From Deltaproteobacteria bacterium (lineage in GTDB: Bacteria > Myxococcota > B64-G9): 25,964 nucleotides of DNA. The position numbers and the translations under genes are program-made. The notes beneath the pieces were generated by a model. It worked only from the letters and a program-made list of their open reading frames with translations. It was not told the origin of the DNA and did no database searches. Numbering within the stretch: the first letter of the stretch is position 1; each line of letters begins with the position of its first letter. Below, piece after piece: positions 1-7,099 of the stretch. The DNA lies in the NCBI GenBank assembly GCA_003647095.1, contig QMME01000008.1, positions 1 through 25,964 of the forward strand. The letters are read 5' to 3'.

Positions 1-123
1 CTTCGCCTGCGCGGCCGGCGCGGCATCTGCTTCCGTGGCGCCGGCCTGCTTAACGCCTCGCTGCCCTCCGCTGCTCGGCAAGCTCGCAGCTCCGGACAGC
101 TTCGCCTGCGCGGCCGGCGCGGC
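1..123 (-). repeat. Copy A of a 99-bp protein-coding dispersed repeat (inside selB)
   Basis: Bases 1-99 are one full unit, and bases 100-123 begin a second tandem unit (both start cttcgcctgcgcggccggcg), so the period is 99 bp or 33 codons. Bases 14-123 match 7962-8071 with 5 mismatches and no gaps over 110 bp, and bases 1-50 match 8048-8097 perfectly. Both copies lie on the minus strand in the same frame and encode the same Ala/Gly/Gln-rich peptide. The element continues past the window edge, so its far boundary in selB is not visible. Confidence 0.9.
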
Positions 124-1404
124 CTCGGCCAGGGCCCGGCGGAGCGTTTCCCGGCCGCTGCCAAGACGCATGGCCAGCTCGTCCAGGCTCAGTCCCCGTC
201 GGCCGGCGTGTCGCAGCAGGATCTGCATGCGCTCGGGCAGCGAGCCGCCGGCGAGCACCGCCAGTTCCCGGAGCAGTTCCTGGCGAGAAACCGACCGCCG
301 GCGCGGAGGCAGTATGGTGATGATGCGGCCGCCCCCCAGGGTGGTGCCACGGCCGGGGATACGCGTGAATCCGCGCAGTATGAAATGTTGTCCCGGCAGG
401 GCCACCAGGGGCTCCTGACACCTGACCCGGGCAAAGGCCCGCTGACCGGCGACCAGCGACTTGCCCTCCAGCAGCCTGATGCGGGCCCCGCTGCGGGCGG
501 TGCCAACGTGCATCAGCAGGCCGCTGTCGGTTCCCAGGGGACGGGCACCGTTCACCAGCTCCACGGTGACTTCGAAATCACGCCCCGCCTCCAGGGAACC
601 GGCCAGGACCGCAACCTGTCCCCGCGACAGCGCTTCCCGTTCCACGGTGGCCAGGTTCAGCGCTACCCGTTGGCCGGCCCCGGCACGCTCCATCGTCTGG
701 CCGTGAACCTGCAGGGTGCGGATCTTGAGGCGGCGCAGTCGACCCTCGTCGTCGGGCAGTATGTCCACCAGGTCGCCCACGGCCAGTTCGCCGGATACCA
801 GGGTGCCGGTCACCACCGTGCCGAATCCCTTGACGGAAAAGGCCCGGTCGATGGCCAGATAGGCCGGGGCGTCGAGCCGGCGGGACTGGATGTTGCCGGC
901 CAGCAATGCCAGCTGCCGGCGAAGTTCCTCGATACCCTGGCCCGTGCGCGCGGACACGGCCAGCAGCGGCGTCCCTTCCAGGAAAGAACCGGCGAACTCC
1001 CTTTGCAGTTCCTCCTGCAACATCTCCAGCCAGTCTGCGTCGTCAACCAGGTCGATCTTGGTGACCACCACCAGACCCTGCTCCACTCCCAGCAGGCGGC
1101 AGACATCCAGGTGCTCGCGGGTCTGGGGCATCACTCCCTCGTCGGCGGCCACTACCATCATCACCAGGTCGATGCCGCTGGTGCCGGCCACCATGGTTTT
1201 GACGAAACGCTCGTGGCCGGGCACGTCGACGATACTGGCGAAGTTGCCGTCACCGAGGTCCAGGCGCGCAAAACCCAGCTCGATGGTGATTCCCCGTTGC
1301 TTTTCCTGGGCCAGGCGATCGGTGTCTACCCCCGTCAGGGCCTTGACCAGCGAGGTCTTGCCATGGTCGATGTGACCCGCGGTACCGATGACCAGCGTCT
1401 GCAT
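1..1404 (-). CDS. selB: Selenocysteine-specific elongation factor SelB (3' end beyond window)
   Basis: SelB is the GTPase that delivers Sec-tRNA(Sec) to UGA codons followed by a SECIS element. The ATG at 1404 opens with MQTLVIGTAGHIDHGKTSL. The P-loop GHIDHGKT lies at residues 10-17, the G3 motif DVPGH at 60-64 and the G4 motif TKID at 115-118, followed by EF-Tu-like beta-barrel domains II and III to about residue 370. The first winged-helix repeat of the SECIS-binding domain IV spans about 388-427. From about residue 428 the expected next winged helix is replaced by a 33-residue repeat (QAGATEADAAPAAQAKLS type), also found in the acetyltransferase gene at 7.1-8.2 kb. The gene runs off the left edge with 468 codons visible; SelB is usually about 630 aa. 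The family call is very secure. Whether the C-terminus is intact after the repeat cannot be seen. Confidence 0.95.
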   Translation of the reverse strand, partial: MQTLVIGTAGHIDHGKTSLVKALTGVDTDRLAQEKQRGITIELGFARLDLGDGNFASIVDVPGHERFVKTMVAGTSGIDLVMMVVAADEGVMPQTREHLDVCRLLGVEQGLVVVTKIDLVDDADWLEMLQEELQREFAGSFLEGTPLLAVSARTGQGIEELRRQLALLAGNIQSRRLDAPAYLAIDRAFSVKGFGTVVTGTLVSGELAVGDLVDILPDDEGRLRRLKIRTLQVHGQTMERAGAGQRVALNLATVEREALSRGQVAVLAGSLEAGRDFEVTVELVNGARPLGTDSGLLMHVGTARSGARIRLLEGKSLVAGQRAFARVRCQEPLVALPGQHFILRGFTRIPGRGTTLGGGRIITILPPRRRSVSRQELLRELAVLAGGSLPERMQILLRHAGRRGLSLDELAMRLGSGRETLRRALAEAAPAAQAKLSGAASLPSSGGQRGVKQAGATEADAAPAAQAK

Positions 1405-1459
1405 GTCTTCTGTTATGCAGCATGCCCACCGGCCGGTCAAGGCCGGGACAGGCTTTTTC

Positions 1460-1489
1460 TTGCCAAACCAGCCCGTTGCGCACTATGAT
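1460..1489 (+). promoter_or_regulatory. Probable sigma-70 promoter for the zinc-ribbon/TPR gene
   Basis: TTGCCA at 1460-1465 and TATGAT at 1484-1489 are separated by 18 bp. They match the -35 and -10 consensus at five of six positions each. The predicted start near 1496 leaves a leader of about 75 nt before the ATG at 1571. The site lies in the divergent interval between selB and that gene. Confidence 0.55.
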
Positions 1490-1570
1490 CGAATCTCGGA
1501 TCGACATCCGCTGGCAGGTGCTGCCTGGCGGAGGAATACTGAAATCTCCCTGCTGGACTGGAGATGCAAG

Positions 1571-3853
1571 ATGGAAGCGGTGTGTCCCAAGTGTAACATG
1601 CGTTACGAGGTCAGCCAGGAACTTCTGCAGCAAGGTCCAGTAGCCTGCCCGACGTGCCAGGTGGGTCTGGTCTTCGTGCAACCGGGCACCACCACACCGC
1701 TTGATCTCCAGCCCGGACAGCCGGCGGTCGCGGACACGGGCGAGCCGGCCGGAACGGAACAACCGGCAGTAGCAGCGGAAGCGCCGGCGGCGACGCCGCC
1801 GGTCGCCGGCCAACCGGCGGGCGAGCAACCGGGTGACGAGTCGGCTGCAGCCGGGCAGCCGTTGCCACCGCAGCAGGATGCTCCGGCAGCGGCGGAGCCG
1901 GAGACGGGCAGTCCGGCCCGGCAGTCGCCTCCGGCCGGCTGGGGGGCGGGGGCGCTGCTATGGGGAGACTCCGGAAGCGGCTCCGACGTATCGACGCCAG
2001 CCGCGGAAGCGGCGCCCGGCGGCCAGGCTGCTGAAACTGCCGGAGAAAGCCCGGCCGAGGAACCGGCTCACGACGAAAGCGCGCTGATACCCGAACCACA
2101 GCCGCAGGCGCCGGTGGTGGTCGAACAGGAGCCGTCCCCGGAGCAGCCCCCGGCAGGTGCGGCTCCGCCGGCCGAGACCATACCCGAAGCGGCGCCGGCA
2201 ACGGGAGAGCAGCCGGCAGCAGCGGAGCCAACGCCGCCACCGGAAGTCGTTGCCGGGCCTTCTGCCGGGCAGCCGCCGCCTGGGACGGCAGCCGAGCAAC
2301 AGGCAGCGGAGCAGCCGGTGGAGGCCGAGACCATACCCGAAGCGGCGCCGGCAACGGGAGAGCAGCCGCCAGCAGCGGAGCCAACGCCGCCACCGGAAGT
2401 CGTTGCCGGGCCTTCTGCCGGGCAGCCGCCGCCTGGGACGGCAGCCGAGCAACAAGCAGCGGAGCAGCCGGTGGAGGGCGAGACCTCCCCGCTGCCGGCG
2501 CAGTCCGGGGCGTTCGAAACTCCCACCTGGCAACCGACCTCCGCGCCGCCAGCAGCGGAGGCCGCCGGCGCACCCGTGCCGGATGCCGGAACCCAGCAGG
2601 CTGGCGGAGGGGCCCAGCGGGATGACTGGGCCGCGGCTGCTGCCCGCTGGGCCGCCAGTGGTTTCTCGGCCGAGGCCATGCCCGAGTTCGTAGGCAGCAA
2701 GGGTGCAGGCGGGGCGGCCGGAGCGGCTGCTGCTGCGCCGGAAACGGCCGCTGCCGGAGAAGCGGCTACACCGCCGTCGGCCCAGCAGCCCGCCGTCGAG
2801 CCGGCCCAGGCCGCGCCCGAGCCGGCCGCTGCCACTCCGGCGCCGGAAATGGGGGCCCAACCGTCTCCCGCGGCAGACTCTTCTCCTCCCCAGCAACCGG
2901 CGGCAGCCCCGACGGTCCCAACGCTACCGGCGACACCGGCGGTACCGGAGACACCTGCCGCTGCACCGGCACCCCCGCCGCTGCCGAAGGAAGACGGCGG
3001 GACGGCTGTTGCCGTGGAACCGCCGCCGTTGCGCCGAATCAGTACCTATGTCATGCGTGGTTCCGGAGAGGGAAAGTCCAGCGACGTTCCCTGGGCCGGG
3101 GCCCCCGCCAGCGAGCCGCCCCGGGTTGCGGTTCCGGTGAGCCCGGTAAAACCGGCGGCGGAGATCCGGGTGCCGGTTCCCACTCCGGAACCGACGCCTG
3201 CCTCGAGCCAGCCGCCCGTGGTTCCCCGTCCCCGCCAGGGCAGGGGCCTGTGGTGGCTGCTGCTGGTACTGCTGGTTGCAGGTGGGGCCGTGCTTGCCTG
3301 GTGGTGGGTCAAGAACCATCGCCGGGCCACGCCGCAGGAAGACAAGATAGAGGTGCCCGCCACACCGCCGCCCCCGGTGAAGGTGGAGCAGCCGCAACCT
3401 GCCCCGGGTGAGGCCGGCGGCCAGGACGTTGGTGACAGCGCCGGCACGGCCAGTAAACCCGCCGGTGAGAAACCCGGTGGTCAGAAAGAGCCCGCTGCCA
3501 CCGTGCCGGGCGGGAAAAAGGCCACCGCCAAGACCGGTAAGAAGACGGAAAAACGTGGCGGCAAGAAGGTCGCCTCCCGCCCGAAGTATCGCACCAGGGA
3601 AGCGATCGACCTGGTCAAGCAGGGCAATGCCATGGTCAAGTCCGGCAAGTTCAAGAGGGCACTGGTGTTGTTCAGGAAAGCCCTGCGAGCCGATCCCCGG
3701 GTGGCCCTGGCTCACCGGGGGCTGGGAGTGGCTTACGCCTACCTGAAGAGGAACAAGGCCGCCTGCCGGGAATACCGCAAGTACTACCAGATGCTGCCCA
3801 GGAATTCCTCGGAGAGGCCGCAGTTGGAGCAGATACTGAAGGGTTGCAAGTAA
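1571..3853 (+). CDS. Zinc-ribbon / Pro-Ala-Glu-Gln-rich / TM / TPR protein
   Basis: This 760-aa protein is probably a cell-envelope signalling or scaffold protein; no specific function is recognised. It begins MEAVCPKCNMRYEV, an MJ0042-type zinc finger with cysteines at 5, 8, 26 and 29. I chose the ATG at 1571 because the finger starts there. Residues about 40-550 are low-complexity Pro/Ala/Glu/Gln sequence containing two nearly identical 51-residue tandem blocks. A single membrane helix rich in Trp and Leu follows at about 559-581, then a Lys/Gly/Pro linker. A TPR-type domain ends the protein (about 673-760), including AHRGLGVAYAYLKRNKAA. The predicted layout is a cytoplasmic zinc ribbon with periplasmic TPRs. 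Zinc-ribbon plus TPR or FHA proteins of this style are common in Myxococcota. The gene is monocistronic and divergent from selB. Confidence 0.85.
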   Translation: MEAVCPKCNMRYEVSQELLQQGPVACPTCQVGLVFVQPGTTTPLDLQPGQPAVADTGEPAGTEQPAVAAEAPAATPPVAGQPAGEQPGDESAAAGQPLPPQQDAPAAAEPETGSPARQSPPAGWGAGALLWGDSGSGSDVSTPAAEAAPGGQAAETAGESPAEEPAHDESALIPEPQPQAPVVVEQEPSPEQPPAGAAPPAETIPEAAPATGEQPAAAEPTPPPEVVAGPSAGQPPPGTAAEQQAAEQPVEAETIPEAAPATGEQPPAAEPTPPPEVVAGPSAGQPPPGTAAEQQAAEQPVEGETSPLPAQSGAFETPTWQPTSAPPAAEAAGAPVPDAGTQQAGGGAQRDDWAAAAARWAASGFSAEAMPEFVGSKGAGGAAGAAAAAPETAAAGEAATPPSAQQPAVEPAQAAPEPAAATPAPEMGAQPSPAADSSPPQQPAAAPTVPTLPATPAVPETPAAAPAPPPLPKEDGGTAVAVEPPPLRRISTYVMRGSGEGKSSDVPWAGAPASEPPRVAVPVSPVKPAAEIRVPVPTPEPTPASSQPPVVPRPRQGRGLWWLLLVLLVAGGAVLAWWWVKNHRRATPQEDKIEVPATPPPPVKVEQPQPAPGEAGGQDVGDSAGTASKPAGEKPGGQKEPAATVPGGKKATAKTGKKTEKRGGKKVASRPKYRTREAIDLVKQGNAMVKSGKFKRALVLFRKALRADPRVALAHRGLGVAYAYLKRNKAACREYRKYYQMLPRNSSERPQLEQILKGCK
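2174..2479 (+). repeat. Two-copy 153-bp in-frame tandem repeat
   Basis: Two adjacent units start with gagaccatacccgaagcggc at 2174 and 2327, giving a period of 153 bp or 51 codons. They are almost identical at the DNA level, with single-base changes such as the codon after gagcagccg. This suggests a recent duplication within the low-complexity linker of the zinc-ribbon/TPR protein. A third, non-repeated gagacc follows at 2480. Confidence 0.9.
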
Positions 3854-3947
3854 CCCCCGGATTTCCCACCTCGGCCGCGATCTCTTCTGTCTATGCTTCG
3901 AAAATGGTCCTCGACGTAGGTGAACTACGACTGCGGCCTGGTGGTGA

Positions 3948-4610
3948 TCACTTGCCGGGAGGCAGCAGGTGCTGCGGGGCCACCTGCCACTGGCTGCCCT
4001 CGGACTCCAGGATGAGCAACATCTTGTCCAACTGCTGGCTGCTTCCATCCTGCCTGCCCAGGTGGACCTTGGCTACGACCGTCAGGCGGTAGACATCACC
4101 GTGGGGGCGGGGGCGGCCGGTCTCCATCACTTCCACGCTGGCCTTGGTGATGCCGTCCACGCCGGAATAGGCCGCCTGCAACAGGGTGGTTATCTCCTCC
4201 GGGGTGGGGGCCGGCATGCCGCCTTCCTTCCAGGCGCGCTGCAACTCGCCCAGCTCCACGGCCTGCAGGCGACGCTTGCGGTAGAACACCCGGGAGCCCC
4301 GGTGAATGTCATAGCGGTAGCCATGCTCGAAGTAGATGTCGGCGGTGACGAAGCAAAATCCCCGCGGGCTCTTGTTGCCGGAAAGTTGTTCCGGCAATTG
4401 CTCCGGGCCCACCTTCTGGCAATCACCGAGTTTCTTGACGTAGCCGACCTTGCGCCCGGGCCATTGCTTCTTGGCATGGCGCTCCACGTCCCGGAACAGG
4501 CGCGCCTGGGGAGGCCAGCCACCGGCGCCGGCGGAGAGGGTTGTCAGCGTGGCGGTGCCGGCCAGAAGCAGCATCAGCACCAGGCGAACATGGTTGAGTT
4601 GGCGTCTCAT
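3948..4610 (-). CDS. Small exported protein of unknown function
   Basis: This is a 220-aa protein that I do not recognise. The ATG at 4610 has a strong ribosome-binding site (AGGAGG, plus-strand cctcct at 4617-4622). The N-terminus MRRQLNHVRLVLMLLLAGTA is a typical Sec signal peptide, probably cleaved around residues 27-30. The mature part is basic and mixed alpha/beta, with RLFRDVERHAKKQWPGRKVG near the start and a C-terminal strand-rich region (DVYRLTVVAKVHLGRQDGSS). The pattern suggests a small periplasmic domain with a buried beta-sheet, but no motif gives a function. It converges on the zinc-ribbon/TPR gene (94-bp gap) and is divergent from the glycosyltransferase at 4729. The coding call is secure from codon use, RBS and signal peptide. 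Confidence 0.8.
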   Translation of the reverse strand: MRRQLNHVRLVLMLLLAGTATLTTLSAGAGGWPPQARLFRDVERHAKKQWPGRKVGYVKKLGDCQKVGPEQLPEQLSGNKSPRGFCFVTADIYFEHGYRYDIHRGSRVFYRKRRLQAVELGELQRAWKEGGMPAPTPEEITTLLQAAYSGVDGITKASVEVMETGRPRPHGDVYRLTVVAKVHLGRQDGSSQQLDKMLLILESEGSQWQVAPQHLLPPGK

Positions 4611-4728
4611 GATGACCTCCTCTGCCGGGGAGGGAAGATAACATCCCGGCCGGGGAGATTCCACAACAAAGGAAGCCGCTTCCGGCCGGTCCAATTTCCC
4701 GTTCCGCTCCCGGCGGGGGCATGCGAAT

Positions 4729-6504
4729 ATGTGGCCCATGGAAACGGGCAGCACCGAGACGTCTACGACCCCGGCCGGGAACCTGGCCACGGCGGCCACC
4801 TGGACGGCGGTGGGACTGGTGGCATTGTTCTACCTGTGCCTGAAGTCGTTCTCCTGCCACTGGCAGGTAGGTGATGAGAACATCTACCTGTACATGGCCT
4901 GGGCCTTCCAGGATCACGGGGCGCTTCCCTACCGCGACTACTTCTTCGCCCACCCGCCGCTGCACCTGCTGCCGGGGCTGCCGCTGTTTTCCCTGCTGGG
5001 GGTGAGCCCGCTGACGGCGCGGCTGATACCCGTATCCGCCACCCTGGCAGGAGCGCTGGCCCTGTTCCTGGCCGCCCGTCGCCGGGGCCGGCTGGGGGCG
5101 GTGGTCACGGTATTTCTGTACCTCACCGCCTTTTCCCTGGTGCGGGCCTCCACCCACTGGACGGGGATTAACCTCTCCGTGATGTGGGCCTGCCTGGGGT
5201 TGTGGGCGCTGCTGGGCGGACGGGCGCTGGCGGCCGGGGTGCTGCTGGCGCTGGGGGTGGGCACGGGCAACTACCTGCTGCCCGGCGCCATCATGGCCGG
5301 GGGACTGTGCTGGTTGCAGGAGCGGCGCTCACTCCGGCGCTACCTGCTGGGTTTCGTTCCGGTGTGGCTGGCGGTGCAACTGCTGGGGCTGGCGCTGGGA
5401 GGAGGCGGCTACCTGGAGGCGGTCTATCTCTACCACGTTCACAAGCCACAGGCTCCCGGTTCGGCTTATCGCATGACGGTGCGGGTGATCTCGGACAACT
5501 TCACCCTGTTTCTGCTGGGTGCCCTGGCGCCGCTGCTGGCCCGGCTTTCGGCCGGGCGGGGGGCGGTCGCGCCGGCCAACCGGGTGTCCGGGAAGAAGCG
5601 CTCCGGCGACACGGCCGTGCCCTGGCTGGAGCGCGGCCGGCTGGTGCTGGGCCGGCTGCTGCTGGCCGGTCCGGCGGGCCTGGCTCGCCTGGGAGTGCTG
5701 TGGGCAGCGGGCTACCTGTTGTTCATCTTCCTGTTGCCGAAAGTGTTTCCCTTCTACTTCCTGCTGCTGTTCCCCGGCCTGGCCCTGGCCGGGGGTGCCG
5801 GGCTGCAATGCCTGTACAACCTGCTCGGGCGACTGTGGCGGGGAAGGTGGGAACGCGACCGGTCCTGGCGCCGGCAACTGGCCTGGCTGGCGGGGCTGCT
5901 GGTGGTCTCCCTGGTGTTGTCCGTTCTGCGCCTGCCGCTGCAGCGTACCTTGCTGCCCGGCTACGTACGCCGGCACGACGTGGCCATGCGCTGGAGCGAC
6001 GGCCTCCTGCCCGGCTGGCTCAACTCGCTGTTTCGCGCCCTGTGGTGGGAAGACCGGGCGCGGGCCTACCAGGAGTATGCCAAGGTCACCGAGCTGCTCT
6101 TTCACGAGAGCCGCTACTTCGAGGCCGCCGAAAGGTTGGCCGACTACGTGCGCCGGCATACCGGCCCTGCCGACACCATCTTCGGTGATTCCTCGACGGC
6201 CGGGCTGGTGGCCCTGCTGGCCGGCCGGCGCCTGGCCGACGACTGCGCCGATACCAACACCATGCGCTTCCGCTCGGGTACCACCCGCCCGACCGAGCTC
6301 ATCGCCCGCATCGACGGGCCGCAGCTGAAGCTGGTGCTGGCCGCGGGTACGCTCCGCCGTGACCGGCAGGGGAGAGAGCGGCTGCGACTGGGCAAGTTCG
6401 CCTCCCTGCCCGGGTTCCGGCGCTGGCTGGCGGAGAAGTTCCAACCCCGTTACCGGGTACGCGACCGCACCAAGGGCTGGTTCTTCCTGCTGGGACGGAA
6501 GTAG
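4729..6504 (+). CDS. GT-C family integral membrane glycosyltransferase (GT39/ArnT-like)
   Basis: This 591-aa polytopic membrane protein is predicted to transfer a sugar from a polyprenyl-phosphate donor on the periplasmic face of the inner membrane. After a first membrane helix (about 22-40) comes VGDENIYLYMAWAFQDHG, holding the acidic Asp-Glu pair typical of the first external loop of PMT/ArnT-type GT-C enzymes. The sequence PYRDYFFAHPPLHLLPGLPL is also typical. About ten hydrophobic segments follow to residue about 410. A soluble C-terminal domain (about 420-591) begins near the RHDVAMRWSDGLLPGWLNSL stretch. The donor and acceptor cannot be read from the sequence. The start at 4729 has a GGGGG element about 10 bases upstream; ATG 4738 is an alternative. 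A second GT-C protein and a GT2 enzyme at 8.2-10.8 kb may belong to the same glycan process. Confidence 0.8.
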   Translation: MWPMETGSTETSTTPAGNLATAATWTAVGLVALFYLCLKSFSCHWQVGDENIYLYMAWAFQDHGALPYRDYFFAHPPLHLLPGLPLFSLLGVSPLTARLIPVSATLAGALALFLAARRRGRLGAVVTVFLYLTAFSLVRASTHWTGINLSVMWACLGLWALLGGRALAAGVLLALGVGTGNYLLPGAIMAGGLCWLQERRSLRRYLLGFVPVWLAVQLLGLALGGGGYLEAVYLYHVHKPQAPGSAYRMTVRVISDNFTLFLLGALAPLLARLSAGRGAVAPANRVSGKKRSGDTAVPWLERGRLVLGRLLLAGPAGLARLGVLWAAGYLLFIFLLPKVFPFYFLLLFPGLALAGGAGLQCLYNLLGRLWRGRWERDRSWRRQLAWLAGLLVVSLVLSVLRLPLQRTLLPGYVRRHDVAMRWSDGLLPGWLNSLFRALWWEDRARAYQEYAKVTELLFHESRYFEAAERLADYVRRHTGPADTIFGDSSTAGLVALLAGRRLADDCADTNTMRFRSGTTRPTELIARIDGPQLKLVLAAGTLRRDRQGRERLRLGKFASLPGFRRWLAEKFQPRYRVRDRTKGWFFLLGRK

Positions 6505-6523
6505 GGCTCCTGGTTGCCGGTGG

Positions 6524-6539
6524 GGCCGCAGCGGCGGCC
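6524..6539. other. GC-rich palindrome between convergent genes
   Basis: The perfect inverted repeat ggccgc-agcg-gcggcc lies in the 48-bp gap between two convergent genes. No T-tract follows on either strand, so it is at best a weak or factor-assisted bidirectional terminator. Confidence 0.3.
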
Positions 6540-6552
6540 GCCGGGACTTCGT

Positions 6553-7098
6553 TCAGCATCTTTCCTCACGGCGCTGCTGACGCAGCTGCTCCAGGTAGAG
6601 CCGCCGCAGGGCGGACAGTTCCTGCTGGTAGCGTCCGTCGCGGAAGTCGGGAAAGCTCCAGGGGAAGGGCCTCCAGGCACCCCGTTCCCAGCGCAGGATC
6701 AGATCGGCCCACACTCCCGAGCCCAGGTGGATCTTCTGCCCGGCGAACTTCATGGAGGCCAGCACCAGCTTGCTGTGGTCCAGGTAGCCGGCATCCAGGT
6801 TGACCAGGCGCCGCCCGTCGCGCGACAGCTCCCGTTCGATGTCGTTGCAGGCCAGCTTGAATTCCCGCAGCTGCTCCGGCGGCATGAGCCGGGCGAAGGC
6901 CAGCAGGCGCCGCTGCAGGCCGGGTCCCATCTCGGGGGTGTAGTAGTCGGTTACGTCGAAGGGATGGGCGTCGCCGCTGAAATCCAGCGGGCCCCATTGC
7001 CGCTCGAGCAGCCGCCGGGCCCGCTGGCAGGCCGCTTCCTCCCGGCCCAGCAGCGCCACCAGCCGTTTCACCGGCTCGACTTGCTGGGGAGCCGCCAC
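6553..7098 (-). CDS. DUF4416 family protein
   Basis: This 181-aa cytoplasmic protein matches the DUF4416 family. Recognisable family features are VKRLVALLGREEAACQRARR near the start, FDVTDYYTPEMGPGLQRRLL, the RRLVNLDAGYLDHSKLVLAS core, and PWSFPDFRDGRYQQEL near the end. Length is normal for the family, whose biochemical role is not established. Translation starts at a GTG at 7098, one base after the TGA of the upstream acetyltransferase-like gene (TGAcGTG), so the two are probably translationally coupled. A GGGGGC element precedes the start. The family is found mainly in anaerobic delta-type and related bacteria (from general knowledge), which fits the presence of selB. Confidence 0.88.
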   Translation of the reverse strand: MAAPQQVEPVKRLVALLGREEAACQRARRLLERQWGPLDFSGDAHPFDVTDYYTPEMGPGLQRRLLAFARLMPPEQLREFKLACNDIERELSRDGRRLVNLDAGYLDHSKLVLASMKFAGQKIHLGSGVWADLILRWERGAWRPFPWSFPDFRDGRYQQELSALRRLYLEQLRQQRREERC

Positions 7099-7099
7099 G

